A DNA stretch of 64,000 bases from Phylloscopus collybita. Lineage: Eukaryota; Chordata; Aves; Passeriformes; Phylloscopidae. The notes below the pieces were generated by a model. That model worked only from the letters and a program-made list of their open reading frames with translations, was not told the origin of the DNA and made no database searches. The stretch spans positions 32,908,001 to 32,972,000 of the forward strand of contig JAJNNQ010000137.1 in NCBI GenBank assembly GCA_027886175.1. The letters run 5' to 3'. The translations under genes and the position numbers were made by a program. Within the stretch, counting starts at the first letter, position 1. Every line of letters starts with the position of its first letter. Positions 53,601-58,240 of the stretch are shown here, in pieces.

Positions 53601-54569
53601 TAGCCTCCAGGCTTGAAATCCTGATGAAGAAAGTAGTTTTTCTTAGGTGTGCATACAGACCAATGTTTTCTGATTAAGATTCAACCCAGTGAAACAAGAG
53701 GAGAGAAGAGCTGATAGGCATACAAACTTTATTCCATAGAGAAATAGGTTTTGTAATCCATGCGAGGGAATACAGTCCCTGAATACCTGAGGCTTTAGAT
53801 GAGCAGAGCAGTTAGCTAAGAGTGAGCAAATGGACTAAAATCTTTACAGTTTTCAGTACTGAAGAGGTGACAGAAATCTTCACCACTAAAACACTGCTAA
53901 GCAAACATCAATTGTGCTGACAATCACTTCATAATGGCTTGCAGATTTTGGTCTAACACCTTTTTTTGATTCTCTCATTTAAACAAGGTTAAATGTTTGT
54001 AATGTCCACCCAAAGCTGCCATATTGTCAATTGTAATGTCTTTCAAATAAATCCGGTGGAAACTGATTTTAGCACTATTATAGAGGATGGTTGGTGAATT
54101 AATTAATGCATTTCCTTCCCCCTTCCCTTGCTCCTCTGCCATGCAGTAGCAACGTGAATGACATGCTGCTCTCTCTTGTGCTCTGACGCAGGACATCGAG
54201 GAGACGATGAACACAGCACTGAATGAGCTCCGCGAGCTGGAGCGGCAGAGCTCGGCCAAACACGCCCCTGACGTGGTGTTGGACACCTTGGAGCAGATGA
54301 AGAACACCCCCACCCCTGCCACCTCGACGGAGTCGCTCAGCCCTCTCCACAGCGTTGTTTTAAGGAGCTCCGAGCCTCAGATCCGCCGTAGCACTAGTTC
54401 TTCCAGTGACACCATGAGTACTTTCAAGCCCATGGTGGCCCCTAGAATGGGAGTGCAGCTGAAACCTCCCGCTCTTAGGCCAAAACCTATTGTTCTTCCA
54501 AAAACAAATCCTAGCATAGGGCCTTCTCCTCCTTCCCAGGGTCCAGCTGACAAATCTTGCACAATGTAG
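5484..54569 (+). CDS. SRGAP1: SLIT-ROBO Rho GTPase-activating protein 1, exons 5-22 (5' part outside window)
   Basis: This is the spliced coding region; the exons are listed separately. Joining 18 exons with the long cassette gives 924 codons plus stop, with no frame break at any junction. The known human protein is 1085 residues and its first 163 or so would be encoded upstream, so the predicted full length is about 1087. Family knowledge: SRGAP1 is a cytoplasmic and membrane-associated adaptor whose inverse F-BAR domain bends membrane outward, whose RhoGAP domain turns off Rho-family GTPases (CDC42 and RhoA are reported substrates), and whose SH3 domain binds the ROBO receptor tail during Slit-guided cell migration. 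Seen here: the second part of the F-BAR, a GIFRVSG arginine-finger motif, [10 protein letters not shown], an SH3 with EDWWEG and VPHQYI, and a Ser/Pro/Arg tail ending KSCTM. The linker [13 protein letters not shown] and the C-terminus fit SRGAP1 rather than SRGAP2 or SRGAP3. The paralogue call is from recalled family sequences, not from a search. Confidence 0.95.
5667..6055 (+). other. SRGAP1: SRGAP1 intron between exons 5 and 6
   Basis: 389-nt AT-rich intron, GTAAAT to TTTCCTAG. I see no repeat or conserved element in it. Confidence 0.9.
6056..6184 (+). CDS. SRGAP1: SRGAP1 exon 6 (F-BAR)
   Basis: 43 codons, phase 0 at both ends, acceptor TTTCCTAG, donor GAT|GTAAGT. It encodes [20 protein letters not shown] through [11 protein letters not shown], about residues 225-267. 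The KARNEYLL segment and following helix are characteristic of the srGAP F-BAR domain. Confidence 0.95.
8885..8985. repeat. A-rich low-complexity tract with C interruptions
   Basis: An uninterrupted run of A is followed by about 80 bases made almost only of A and C, in units such as AACCAACAAAAACCC and AAACAAACAAGG. It could be a decayed poly-A tail of a retroposed sequence, but no recognisable retrosequence precedes it. Confidence 0.75.
10583..10602. repeat. Short (TG)n microsatellite
   Basis: Dinucleotide run GCATATGTGTGTGTGTGTGTATAG inside the intron, about eight clean TG units. Confidence 0.7.
13221..13442 (+). CDS. SRGAP1: SRGAP1 exon 7 (F-BAR)
   Basis: 74 codons, phase 0 at both ends, acceptor GTTTTTTTAG. 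It encodes [20 protein letters not shown] through [10 protein letters not shown], about residues 268-341. The segment includes [20 protein letters not shown] and the CPPMKFEFQ strand typical of srGAPs. The donor GAG|GTCTGT departs from consensus at +3 and +4. The end was fixed by the known continuation DE-VCQV in exon 8. The reading frame stays open for another 31 codons into the intron. Confidence 0.93.
13443..14236 (+). other. SRGAP1: SRGAP1 intron between exons 7 and 8
   Basis: 794-nt intron with the unusual donor GTCTGT and acceptor TTGTTAG. An in-frame stop (TGA) occurs at about 13536. No repeat was recognised. Confidence 0.88.
14237..14338 (+). CDS. SRGAP1: SRGAP1 exon 8 (F-BAR)
   Basis: 34 codons, phase 0 at both ends, acceptor TTTGTTAG, donor GAG|GTAAGG. 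It encodes [20 protein letters not shown] through LKIENEE, about residues 342-375, a helix rich in Gln and Leu near the end of the core F-BAR bundle. Confidence 0.95.
14339..16020 (+). other. SRGAP1: SRGAP1 intron between exons 8 and 9
   Basis: 1.7-kb intron, GTAAGG to AATACCAG. It contains a near-perfect 19-bp inverted repeat with a 4-nt loop at 15399-15440. A minus-strand open frame of 147 codons overlaps it (15571-15128), but it resembles no protein I know and is probably chance. Confidence 0.85.
15399..15440. repeat. 19-bp inverted repeat, 4-nt loop
   Basis: Left arm TGCTCATAGTGGAAACTCA (15399-15417), loop TACC, right arm TGAGTTTCCACTGTGAGCA (15422-15440). The arms are complementary except for one position, which would be a wobble pair if the + strand or - strand is transcribed. 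The length is similar to a short pre-miRNA hairpin or the core of a MITE-like element. Confidence 0.7.
16021..16218 (+). CDS. SRGAP1: SRGAP1 exon 9 (extended F-BAR)
   Basis: 66 codons, phase 0 at both ends, acceptor AATACCAG, donor ATG|GTATGT. It encodes [20 protein letters not shown] through [14 protein letters not shown], about residues 376-441. This Ser/Thr-rich stretch ([18 protein letters not shown]) and the next helix belong to the C-terminal extension of the srGAP F-BAR. Confidence 0.95.
16338..16422 (+). CDS. SRGAP1: SRGAP1 exon 10 (extended F-BAR, last helix)
   Basis: 85 nt, phase 0 to phase 1, acceptor TCTCTACAG after a 119-nt intron, donor G|GTAAAT. It encodes [20 protein letters not shown] through LLQKTLGE and the first base of Gly. 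The LQAKHDLLQ helix closes the extended F-BAR; the flexible linker begins in the next exon. Confidence 0.95.
16423..20668 (+). other. SRGAP1: SRGAP1 4.2-kb intron between exons 10 and 11
   Basis: AT-rich intron from GTAAAT to CTTTCTAG. I see no recognisable transposon or exon. Short open frames at 17773-18000 and 18666-18962 on the + strand have no family features. Confidence 0.85.
20669..20696 (+). CDS. SRGAP1: SRGAP1 exon 11, 28-nt micro-exon (linker)
   Basis: 28 nt, phase 1 to phase 2: two bases finish Gly, then HRAEYMTT, then AG which is completed by the next exon. Acceptor CTTTCTAG, donor AAG|GTAAGA. It matches the known SRGAP1 linker GHRAEYMTT. It is too short for ordinary gene finders, and the following codon becomes Arg or Ser depending on which cassette exon is joined. 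Confidence 0.92.
20697..23165 (+). other. SRGAP1: SRGAP1 intron upstream of the long cassette exon
   Basis: 2.5-kb intron, GTAAGA to CCCTTAG. It carries a 20-bp near-exact direct repeat at 20814-20833 and 20841-20860, the CCCTT array at 21472-21578 and four TGCATG hexamers at 21274, 21839, 22387 and 22863. Confidence 0.88.
21472..21578. repeat. (CCCTT)n / (AAGGG)n pentanucleotide microsatellite
   Basis: A strict pyrimidine tract on the + strand. It begins with mixed CCCTT and TCCCTTC units, then from about 21506 to 21575 is fourteen uninterrupted CCCTT units. The SRGAP1 pre-mRNA would carry the CCCUU strand. Confidence 0.95.
23166..23268 (+). CDS. SRGAP1: SRGAP1 exon 12a, long cassette exon (proline-rich, basic linker)
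   Basis: 103 nt: one base completes Arg after exon 11, then 34 codons to phase 0. Acceptor CCCTTCCCTTAG, donor AAG|GTACTG (weak at +4 and +5). It encodes [17 protein letters not shown], then [17 protein letters not shown], before DSGQ of exon 13. This matches the linker of the longer SRGAP1 isoform and is homologous to the RPPCLPPKPQK-type linker of SRGAP2. The PxLPPKP core resembles an SH3 ligand, next to a polybasic patch. It is in the same phase as exon 12b, and only one of the two can be used in frame. Confidence 0.9.
23269..23776 (+). other. SRGAP1: Intron between the two cassette exons
   Basis: 508 nt from GTACTG to GCTTCTAG. It is long enough to be spliced, so steric hindrance would not explain mutual exclusion. 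No repeat seen. Confidence 0.8.
23777..23810 (+). CDS. SRGAP1: SRGAP1 exon 12b, short alternative cassette exon
   Basis: 34 nt: one base completes Ser after exon 11, then [11 protein letters not shown] to phase 0, followed by DSGQ of exon 13. Acceptor TGCTTCTAG, donor CAG|GTATAG (weak at +4 to +6). The isoform would be 23 residues shorter than with exon 12a, which fits the known length difference between long and short SRGAP1 isoforms as I recall it. RGRRNS fits the RxRxxS basophilic-kinase pattern and RRxS. Its use in this species cannot be shown from DNA alone. Confidence 0.82.
23811..26972 (+). other. SRGAP1: SRGAP1 intron downstream of the short cassette exon
   Basis: 3.2-kb intron, GTATAG to TTTTTGCAG. 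It has TGCATG hexamers at 25078, 26669 and 26673 (the last two overlapping), a 14-bp perfect inverted repeat at 25640-25653 and 25684-25697, and a short tandem repeat at 25701-25753. Confidence 0.85.
25640..25753. repeat. 14-bp inverted repeat plus 20-bp tandem repeat
   Basis: TTTCCAAATGAATT at 25640-25653 is the exact reverse complement of 25684-25697. Immediately after, the unit AAATTACAGCTTCCAAGACA occurs at 25701-25720, again with changes at 25721-25739, and partly at 25740-25753. Confidence 0.7.
26973..27033 (+). CDS. SRGAP1: SRGAP1 exon 13 (start of RhoGAP domain)
   Basis: 61 nt, phase 0 to phase 1, acceptor TTTTTGCAG, donor G|GTAAGC. It encodes [31 protein letters not shown] is the first helix of the RhoGAP fold. 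Confidence 0.95.
27192..27269 (+). CDS. SRGAP1: SRGAP1 exon 14 (RhoGAP, arginine finger)
   Basis: 78 nt, phase 1 to phase 1, acceptor TTTCCTGCAG, donor G|GTAATT; the preceding intron is 158 nt. It encodes [20 protein letters not shown] then NSFER. GIFRVSG is the RhoGAP signature; its Arg codon AGA at 27215-27217 is the catalytic arginine finger, so GAP activity should be intact. Confidence 0.95.
27270..28785 (+). other. SRGAP1: SRGAP1 intron between exons 14 and 15
   Basis: 1.5-kb AT-rich intron, GTAATT to TTTTTAAG. The acceptor lacks the usual C before AG. No repeat recognised. Confidence 0.85.
28786..28920 (+). CDS. SRGAP1: SRGAP1 exon 15 (RhoGAP)
   Basis: 135 nt, phase 1 to phase 1, acceptor CTTTTTAAG, donor A|GTAAGT. 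It encodes [20 protein letters not shown] then [17 protein letters not shown]. The [19 protein letters not shown] segment is the conserved second block of RhoGAP domains, which packs on the GTPase. Confidence 0.95.
28921..38689 (+). other. SRGAP1: SRGAP1 9.8-kb intron between exons 15 and 16
   Basis: The largest intron in the window, GTAAGT to ATTTGCAG. Mostly AT-rich. A G+C-richer stretch at about 29260-30120 and another at 36480-37450 stand out but match no repeat family I can name. A nested inverted repeat lies at 36549-36599, and a local TTTTCCAATAA duplication at 36221-36256. No exon seen. Confidence 0.85.
36549..36599. repeat. Nested inverted repeat
   Basis: Outer arms GCACACTGG (36549-36557) and CCAGTGTGC (36591-36599) are perfect complements; inner arms AAACTAC (36567-36573) and GTAGTTT (36580-36586) also pair. 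Short, so it may be chance. Confidence 0.5.
38690..38795 (+). CDS. SRGAP1: SRGAP1 exon 16 (RhoGAP)
   Basis: 106 nt, phase 1 to phase 2, acceptor ATTTGCAG, donor CA|GTAAGT. It encodes [20 protein letters not shown] then [14 protein letters not shown]. The [21 protein letters not shown] helix pair is typical of srGAP RhoGAP domains. Confidence 0.95.
38796..42025 (+). other. SRGAP1: SRGAP1 3.2-kb intron between exons 16 and 17
   Basis: Intron from GTAAGT to TATAACAG. It contains the antisense CR1 remnant at 40222-40950. Elsewhere AT-rich without recognised elements. Confidence 0.85.
40222..40950 (-). mobile_element. Degenerate CR1 LINE fragment, antisense
   Basis: The + strand shows the reverse complement of CR1 text: CAAGTTGCTCAAGGCTTTGGCCAGTCAAG near the left edge, then AGTAAAGAATTTTTTCCCA, AAGGCTGAACAAACCCA, GTCAAGGTCCTTCTAAG, and ATGGCATCATCTGTAAGTTG with the GAGCCCTGAGGAGCACTGC region at the right. 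The 3' terminal repeat is missing and the match is strongly diverged, suggesting an older insertion than the one at 1801. Ends are approximate. Confidence 0.8.
42026..42250 (+). CDS. SRGAP1: SRGAP1 exon 17 (end of RhoGAP)
   Basis: 225 nt, phase 2 to phase 2, acceptor TATAACAG, donor TG|GTAAGT. It encodes [20 protein letters not shown] then [15 protein letters not shown] and, at the end, [23 protein letters not shown] is the conserved third RhoGAP block whose Asn contacts the GTPase. Confidence 0.95.
42251..43358 (+). other. SRGAP1: SRGAP1 intron between exons 17 and 18
   Basis: 1.1-kb intron, GTAAGT to GTCTCCAG, nearly half of it occupied by the antisense solo LTR at 42592-43111. Confidence 0.88.
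42592..43111 (-). mobile_element. Solo LTR of an endogenous retrovirus (songbird-common family), antisense
   Basis: Read on the minus strand from 43111, the sequence opens TGTTCTGGTTTTGGCTGGGA and continues with the AGAGTTAATTTTCATCC, TAGCTGGTACAGTGCTGTG, TGTATTAGTTGCTCC and GTTTACACTGAACACCCC text of an LTR found in many copies in songbird genomes. Further on are TATAAGCTTGGGACAAAG, CAATTGCC and TCCTATTAAATTGTC, and the CCCACTGTGGGGGGAGTGAGTGAG block near the end. About 520 bp. No internal retroviral sequence flanks it, so it is a solo LTR. The left end is diverged and no target-site duplication is clear. Family assignment (ERV-K or ERV-L) is from memory and uncertain. Confidence 0.85.
43359..43438 (+). 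CDS. SRGAP1: SRGAP1 exon 18 (acidic linker)
   Basis: 80 nt, phase 2 to phase 1, acceptor GTCTCCAG, donor G|GTGAGT. It encodes [20 protein letters not shown] then PHTSED. This acidic, Ser/Thr-rich stretch links the RhoGAP and SH3 domains. Confidence 0.93.
43439..51132 (+). other. SRGAP1: SRGAP1 7.7-kb intron between exons 18 and 19
   Basis: Intron from GTGAGT to CTTCCCACCCAG. It includes a perfect 25-bp palindrome at 47084-47108 and a segment at about 48960-49600 that could be an old antisense LTR but cannot be assigned. The frame is open upstream into the intron before exon 19, but no evidence supports an extended exon. Confidence 0.85.
47084..47108. repeat. Perfect 12-bp inverted repeat with 1-nt centre
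   Basis: AACTGCTGTCCT, then C at 47096, then AGGACAGCAGTT. It is a near-continuous palindrome of 25 bases with no mismatch. Confidence 0.75.
51133..51313 (+). CDS. SRGAP1: SRGAP1 exon 19 (SH3 domain)
   Basis: 181 nt, phase 1 to phase 2, acceptor TTCCCACCCAG, donor AT|GTAAGC. It encodes [15 protein letters not shown], then [20 protein letters not shown] and [19 protein letters not shown]. The AKFDY (ALYDY-like), EDWWEG and VPHQYI blocks make a complete SH3 with its ligand-binding aromatic residues and Pro. In srGAP1 this domain binds a proline motif in the ROBO1 cytoplasmic tail (family knowledge). The whole SH3 core is in one exon. Confidence 0.96.
51314..51879 (+). other. SRGAP1: SRGAP1 intron between exons 19 and 20
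   Basis: 566-nt intron, GTAAGC to TTCTGTTCAG. Nothing recognised in it. Confidence 0.88.
51880..52014 (+). CDS. SRGAP1: SRGAP1 exon 20 (disordered tail)
   Basis: 135 nt, phase 2 to phase 2, acceptor TCTGTTCAG, donor AG|GTAAGC. It encodes [20 protein letters not shown] then [20 protein letters not shown] and VYLG. It is Ser/Asp/Glu-rich, probably disordered, and has several potential phosphorylation sites. Confidence 0.95.
52136..52481 (+). CDS. SRGAP1: SRGAP1 exon 21 (basic, Pro/Ser-rich tail)
   Basis: 346 nt, phase 2 to phase 0, acceptor CACTGGTGCAG, donor CAG|GTTTGT. It begins [20 protein letters not shown], continues through a less conserved middle ([20 protein letters not shown]), and ends with [34 protein letters not shown] and DPDSIAQ. 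It is much richer in G, C and CpG than the introns. Basic Arg clusters and S/T-P motifs suggest interaction with phosphoprotein partners; the tail is expected to be unstructured. Confidence 0.94.
52482..54191 (+). other. SRGAP1: SRGAP1 last intron
   Basis: 1.7-kb AT-rich intron, GTTTGT to TCTGACGCAG. No repeat or exon recognised. Confidence 0.88.
54192..54569 (+). CDS. SRGAP1: SRGAP1 exon 22, C-terminal coding part and stop
   Basis: 125 codons plus TAG at 54567-54569, starting in phase 0 after acceptor GACGCAG. It opens [20 protein letters not shown], an amphipathic helix that may be a short coiled coil. It then has [56 protein letters not shown] and a proline-rich end, [20 protein letters not shown], then [15 protein letters not shown]. 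The ending distinguishes SRGAP1 from SRGAP2 and SRGAP3. The PxxP runs near the end are candidate SH3 ligands. Confidence 0.96.
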   Translation, partial: DIEETMNTALNELRELERQSSAKHAPDVVLDTLEQMKNTPTPATSTESLSPLHSVVLRSSEPQIRRSTSSSSDTMSTFKPMVAPRMGVQLKPPALRPKPIVLPKTNPSIGPSPPSQGPADKSCTM

Positions 54570-54842
54570 GCAGCTCAGCCACCCACAGTGCCCAGCTGGG
54601 GTGTGCTAGGGAAAGGGATGGATTAACAATAGAAGTCAGGGCTCCGTAACATCATTTGTTCATGTTTGTAACTGGAGAGGCTTTGTTTTTCAGTGTTTTT
54701 GAATGTATTGTCTGAAAGTAGCTACATTAACATGGGCATTTGTATTTTGTATGGTTTCGATTAAACTAAAAACTGGACAATTGTGCATAGTTTTAAAAAA
54801 CAAACATAGACTTACTTGAAAACTTGATGCTGCACCATTTGT

Positions 54843-54848
54843 AATAAA
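54843..54848 (+). terminator. SRGAP1: Candidate proximal poly(A) signal AATAAA
   Basis: AATAAA about 275 nt after the stop codon. No strong downstream GT-rich element, so usage is uncertain. Confidence 0.4.
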
Positions 54849-54938
54849 ACCAACACAGATCACAAACAGCTTGCCACGTTGTACCATACTTCACAGTCTT
54901 ACTGTAGCTATATGATAACAGATCCTGCACAAAACTAA

Positions 54939-54960
54939 GGGGCGGGAGGGGGTTCAGGGG
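54939..54960 (+). promoter_or_regulatory. SRGAP1: Potential G-quadruplex in the 3' UTR
   Basis: GGGG C GGG A GGGGG TTCA GGGG: four G runs of at least three with loops of 1, 1 and 4 on the sense strand, so the mRNA itself could fold it. Confidence 0.6.
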
Positions 54961-55924
54961 ACATGGCGCCTCATTTCTGGGTCACCAAACCAAATCTCAA
55001 GCAGGTTAGTAAGAACTGAAATTTAGCATGTGAGGATTAAGTGCCTGTGTGGAATGTCTAAGTCATCTCAGGCCACATTTCTTATTTAAGACACAAAAAT
55101 CACCAAACCCTCACAACTCATAATTGGCCCCAAGTTTTAGCTTTCTCGTTGGCAGTCTCACTAGAGGCAAGCACTGGATGGAGCTGGAGATCACATTGCT
55201 CTCACTGATACAAAGCAGCATTCCAGGACACAGCTAAAGCACATCTCCAGGATAGTAACTAGAAACCCCTTTTGCTGCCCTCTGTAGTAGTACCTTTCCC
55301 CATGAAGGTAAACCTTCATTCCCTGATGCCATGTTTTTTACAAAAGCTAAATTTGTTTGAAGTTCACAGAAGCCAGGCGCTGGGGAGCGTGTGAACCTGT
55401 TGGTCCATTAGGGAGCATGAGAAGCTATTAAAGGGATCAACTACACAGTAATTCAGGGAGGTATCCCATTGACTTTATTGCTCAGTGTCCAATTAAGGAC
55501 GTGATTTGGGCTGCAGTAGCTGAGTTTCGAGCTGAGCCAGCCGTGCTGACTGCCGTGCACAGCGCAAGCGCTCAGTTGTGCTGACGGCAGCAAGACAGGG
55601 ACTCCGAAGAGGGACTACCCCCTGCCAGTGGTGCAGGGGTCACTCACAGGACAGGCAGCTGAGTTTCTACTGCCTAGATTCAAGCTGACTAAAGTTTTCC
55701 ATAACCCCTTTCCCCTCCACTTCCCCTTTTTTTTAATGACAGAAATCAGTACCTTTCTTATGTCTGTGCGAGTGGCGACTGTCAACCTTGCTTAGTGCTC
55801 TGTTGTTGAACTTTGTTAGGCATGAGCTAAACCTACAGCTGTTTTGCACATTGCAACAGTAAGCCATAATATTATTTCTGTGAACATATTTTCAAGCATC
55901 CAATCCATGAAAGAAGTTTCCATT

Positions 55925-55930
55925 AATAAA
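55925..55930 (+). terminator. SRGAP1: Candidate internal poly(A) signal AATAAA
   Basis: AATAAA within TTAATAAAATGG, followed after about 20 bases by CTTGTGGTCC, a modest GT-rich element. Confidence 0.35.
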
Positions 55931-57101
55931 ATGGGGAAAAAAAATCACTTGTGGTCCACCTACAGAAGTACGACTGGCTATAATTAGAGTCTGTTTTTCC
56001 ACACATTCTGTAAGATCTCACTTTTGGAAAGCTTGAAATTGTACAACTCAGTATACATAAACAATTGAGTTTGGGAGGAGAAGAATAGTGACAAAATTTG
56101 ATAGATAGAATTGCTGAGATGACAGGAATAATTTTCTGTTGTTATTTAGGAGCAATTTATTCCTGCTCTGGTTTATACCTTCTTTACACAGGTGATGCAA
56201 TGTGAAGCTCCAGGTGTGAGAAGTACCGCATGAACTGCCTCTGAGCCCCAAACTATTGCTGGTATTTGCAACCACTTTTCAATCCAGTCACAGACTTCAC
56301 ACACATCTAGGTTAGAGGCAAAGTCTTAATCCACCACAGTGGGCTGTGCAGCATGGGTCAGCAAACCTCCATCCGTGTCAACTGGCTGGTCCTAACGCCA
56401 GGGCCAGCCCCTAAGCCAGGCCAGCCCCAGCTGCAGACCGGTGCTGGTCTGTAGGGTCTGCTCACTTGTTTGGGACCAGAGATATTTTCAAGTAGTTCCC
56501 CAGGTTACTAGACTCAGTGGAACAAAACTGGAATTTCTGCTTTCATTTAAATACAAGTTTTGTCTAGCATTTTTAAATTAACCCACCTGGCACAATTGAG
56601 ATGGATACCTGTATCTTTAAATTGCATAGGGAATTTTGTATGTTTAAATAACTGTACTGGACTCCATAATGCTTATATTAGAAATTGTTTAGCAAAAGAA
56701 AATATTAGAAACAGTGCATTTAGTGAATGCATCCACTTAGTGCATTCACAGAGTTAATGTGTAGTTTGATGGTTATTATAGATACTTTAAAGCATAGTAA
56801 GTGGATATGTAACAGGAAAGACTGCTACATCTACAGGCGTACTAAAGGGTAACTCCTGCACACCTAATCCAATCAGTATTGTCCTTTACTGTCAAGTTGA
56901 TGAATTGCAGTACTGGTAGCTTCCTGCTTGTTGACTGTTACCTACTTGTGTCAATGTACATCTGTAGTATGTACATGTGAAAGTGCCTTTAAATTTTAGA
57001 GGAGCTTTAGCTTTGCTCTTGTACTGTTGCATTTCCATTGCATCCTTTCCTGTTCGTGTATGGCTGCATTCCCATTGCATTCCTTCCACTCTTGAAGATC
57101 A

Positions 57102-57107
57102 AATAAA
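57102..57107 (+). terminator. SRGAP1: Candidate poly(A) signal AATAAA
   Basis: AATAAA within ATCAAATAAAAAC; TCTGTTGTGAC lies about 45 bases further on. Confidence 0.4.
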
Positions 57108-57255
57108 AACATGGAAAATCCACAGTTCTGGAAGAGAAATGTACTGTTAATCTGTTGTGACAATGCACTTTTATGTATAGTACTGTACATTTTTGGCATG
57201 TACCATTACAAGCTTCAGTATACATTCAAGTTTGTTCCTCATAGTGTATCTTTAT

Positions 57256-57261
57256 AATAAA
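57256..57261 (+). terminator. SRGAP1: Best candidate distal poly(A) signal of SRGAP1
   Basis: AATAAA followed within 20 to 30 bases by TCTGTCTCTGTGTGTGTAG, a strong GT-rich downstream element. Cleavage would fall at about 57275. Confidence 0.7.
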
Positions 57262-58106
57262 GAAGATAGTTCTGTCTCTGTGTGTGTAGTTTTCCTGGGG
57301 AAACCACCATATCTTCCAACATGGACTGATGATCTACTTCCCGCATAAGGGAGCATCTAGCACACCAGAATCCCCCAGCTACCCACACCCCACACTGCAT
57401 CAAGAGCTATCACCCTCTTGGCCTGAAGAAGCACTTGTTCCTGGAAAGTTCCTTGCCTAGCTTAAAAGTCCCTCTGTATCTGAAGACCCTTCACAAAGAG
57501 CTACCAACTTAACATAGTTCTGTCTGAGCACCTATCAAAGTAGTCAATTAATTGTGCTCACACTGGCTGAGGAACGCCCCCCTGCCACCCACTTGGCCAA
57601 ATGCCCTGCCACCCCCACCTCCTGCTTCCCACAGGAAAAATGGGTTGAAGAAGACACTCCAGCTTACATATTTTAAAAATAGAGTGAAAAGAATTTAAAA
57701 AGGGACATTTCTTAAAATGGGGATATTTCTTGGAACAAAAGAAGAGATGCTGTCGGGCTGGGAGAGGGTGGGGGGAGTGCCACAGTTAAGGGTTATCTTC
57801 AGTGACCTTATGTGTGAGAAATGGTGGCAGTACACAGCCTCCCAGCTGGCTTCAGGAACCAGAGGGTCTCTGATTGTCAGACTGATAGCTGCAGAGAGAT
57901 GTTCTGCCATACATGGATCAGGTGTTATCAAGGGCAGTTCCTGGGCTTAAACTACAACTGCCCAAATAGGCTTGCTATGCTGCCCAACTTAGATGTTTAG
58001 GGGCGGAAGAGCTATTTGGAAATACATTCCCAATCCATGCTAAAAATACCCCAGACCAGTCATCCCTTTGTTGTTGAGGACCACCACGTGCCTGAAGAAG
58101 ACAAGT

Positions 58107-58240
58107 GCCCTGTTCCTGGAAGTGTTCCAGGCCAGGCTGAATGGAGCTTCAAGCAATCTGGTCTTAAGGTGGAAGGCCTGCCTATGGAACTGGATGATCT
58201 TTCAGGTGCCTTCCAACCCAAGCCGTGCTATGATTCTGTG
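58107..58240 (+). mobile_element. CR1 LINE 3' tail, sense
   Basis: Matches the CR1 terminal text: GTTCCTGGAAGTGTTCCAGGCCAGGCTGAATGG, then TGGAACTGGATGATCTTTCAGGTGCCTTCCAACCCAAGCC and the end CTATGATTCTGTG. Only about 135 bp, 5'-truncated. Confidence 0.88.

Larger units (their letters stand above)
54570..57280 (+). other. SRGAP1: SRGAP1 3' UTR
   Basis: About 2.7 kb from the stop codon to just past the distal poly(A) signal. It contains AATAAA at 54843, 55925, 57102 and 57256, a four-run G tract at 54939-54960 and an imperfect tandem repeat at about 57020-57085. The extent is inferred from the signals; no transcript evidence is available here. Confidence 0.7.
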
